Positions 4,426-5,206 of a DNA stretch of 5,206 nt are shown piece by piece. The position numbers and the translations under genes were made by a program. Positions within the stretch are counted from its first letter, which is position 1. Each line of letters begins with the position of its first letter. The DNA comes from Spirochaetia bacterium (GTDB lineage Bacteria > Spirochaetota > Spirochaetia > PWKH01). The notes beneath the pieces are model-generated. The model searched no databases and had not been told where the DNA came from. It worked only from the letters and a program-made list of their open reading frames with translations. The stretch is from assembly GCA_007128345.1 (NCBI GenBank), contig SKXS01000216.1, positions 1 to 5,206 of the forward strand, written 5' to 3'.

Positions 4426-5206
4426 ATGGAAAGACGAACACTCGTATGGGCACTGTTAATCTTCCCTGTGATCCTGCTGGCTGCAGGGCTTCTATCGGAT
4501 TCACCGGCGGGCATCATGGGAGGGCTGGGAAGGATCATCACTTCGCCCAGCATCCTGCTCCATGACTATCTTGCTCTTGGAGGCTTGGGAGCCACCCTGG
4601 TGAACGCGGGGCTGTGCGGACTGATCAGCTGTCTGCTGGTGATTCTGCTGAAGATAGACATCAACGGACCCTTTATTGCTGCAGTGTACACTGTTATTGG
4701 ATTTGCCTTTTTCGGCAAGAATGTGGCAAATATCTGGCCGATATTTGCAGGTGTATGGCTCTTTTCCCAGGCACAGGGTGTTCCCTTCCGCAACTATCTG
4801 CTGGTGGCACTCTTCGGCACCACCCTGGCTCCTCTGGGCAGCGCGCTGGCCTTCGGAACGTTCCTCAATGCATGGCAGGGCCTGACCGCTGGGATCTTCT
4901 TCGGCCTGGCCGCCGGATTTGTCCTGCCTCCCCTCGCTTCCCACATGCTGCGGTTTCATGACGGCTACAATATATACAACATAGGATTCACCGGAGGAAT
5001 CATCGGTTCATTCATCACCGCGATATTAAGGAGCTTTGAATTCACCATCACCCCTGTTTCAATCCTGTCGGACGAGTATGACCTTATCTTGAAGGCACTG
5101 CTCATGGGGTTCTTCGGCTTCATGATCCTTTCAGGGTTTATCTTTGACCGACGGGGCGAACAGGTGCTCGGACAGCAGCTGGCGAAGATTCACAGATCAT
5201 CAGGTC
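4426..5206 (+). CDS. DUF1576-like multi-spanning membrane protein, N-terminal part, cut by window end
   Basis: The ORF is open from the ATG at 4426 to the right edge: 260 codons with no stop. I recognise it as DUF1576-like, uncharacterised membrane proteins of about 420 residues as I recall, so about 60% would be present. Typical stretches are SPSILLHDYLALGGLGATLVNAGL (split: SPSILLHDY 40-48, GGLGATLVNAGL 52-63), INGPFIAAVYTVIGFAFFGKN (ING at 78-80), NIWPIFAGVWL, ALFGTTLAPLGS and HDGYNIYNIGFTGG near 180. About eight hydrophobic segments are visible: roughly 5-23, 50-74, 81-97, 102-115, 123-145, 150-168, 184-203 and 224-243. That layout fits a transporter or channel, but no substrate motif is known to me. 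There is no Shine-Dalgarno sequence, and a -10-like box ends 6 nt before the ATG. The homology begins almost at residue 1, which supports this start. It diverges from the 5'-nucleotidase gene with which it may share control. Confidence 0.8.
   Translation, partial: MERRTLVWALLIFPVILLAAGLLSDSPAGIMGGLGRIITSPSILLHDYLALGGLGATLVNAGLCGLISCLLVILLKIDINGPFIAAVYTVIGFAFFGKNVANIWPIFAGVWLFSQAQGVPFRNYLLVALFGTTLAPLGSALAFGTFLNAWQGLTAGIFFGLAAGFVLPPLASHMLRFHDGYNIYNIGFTGGIIGSFITAILRSFEFTITPVSILSDEYDLILKALLMGFFGFMILSGFIFDRRGEQVLGQQLAKIHRSSG

Noticed and set aside
4501..4959. Minus-strand ORF of 152 codons inside the DUF1576-like gene
   Set aside because: The product is Gln/Ser-rich low-complexity sequence with no domain, while the opposite strand encodes a conserved-looking membrane protein open to the window end.

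Overview
This is a 5.2 kb stretch of an ordinary bacterial chromosome, roughly 50-55% G+C by eye. It holds six protein-coding genes, two of them cut by the window edges. I see no rRNA, tRNA, CRISPR array, insertion sequence or phage gene. The gene set suggests an anaerobic or fermentative bacterium: a PepD-type dipeptidase, a DsrE-like protein, a DUF1576-like membrane protein and an anchored 5'-nucleotidase. A spirochaete is my leading guess, with a Firmicute-like anaerobe as the alternative. That placement rests on gene content and general impression only.

Layout from left to right. Positions 1-296 (minus) carry the N-terminus of an aminoacyl-histidine dipeptidase (PepD). After a 174-bp divergent spacer, 471-899 (plus) encodes a small DUF4395-type membrane protein with a CxxC motif. 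A good sigma70-type promoter with a palindrome over its -10 box (935-967) then starts a probable two-gene operon. This encodes a D-2-hydroxyacid dehydrogenase-like protein (992-1969) and a DsrE-like protein with a CxxC motif (2002-2349). The operon runs tail to tail, with an 11-bp overlap, into a long minus-strand gene (2339-4315) for an exported, C-terminally membrane-anchored UshA-type 5'-nucleotidase. A 110-bp divergent promoter region separates that gene from 4426-5206 (plus, cut by the window end), a multi-spanning protein resembling DUF1576.

How the genes may work together. The DUF4395 and DsrE-like proteins both carry cysteine pairs and flank a dehydrogenase whose usual catalytic glutamate appears to be a tyrosine. 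A redox or sulfur-transfer role is possible but unproven. The nucleotidase and DUF1576-like gene share a divergent control region, so processing of an extracellular phosphate ester next to a membrane protein of unknown function is a reasonable pairing to test. Three genes (pepD, DUF4395, DUF1576-like) lack a clear Shine-Dalgarno sequence and have a -10-like hexamer 6-7 nt before the ATG. The other three have strong Shine-Dalgarno sequences. This contrast is the most unusual structural signal I found. No clearly new multi-gene system is evident.
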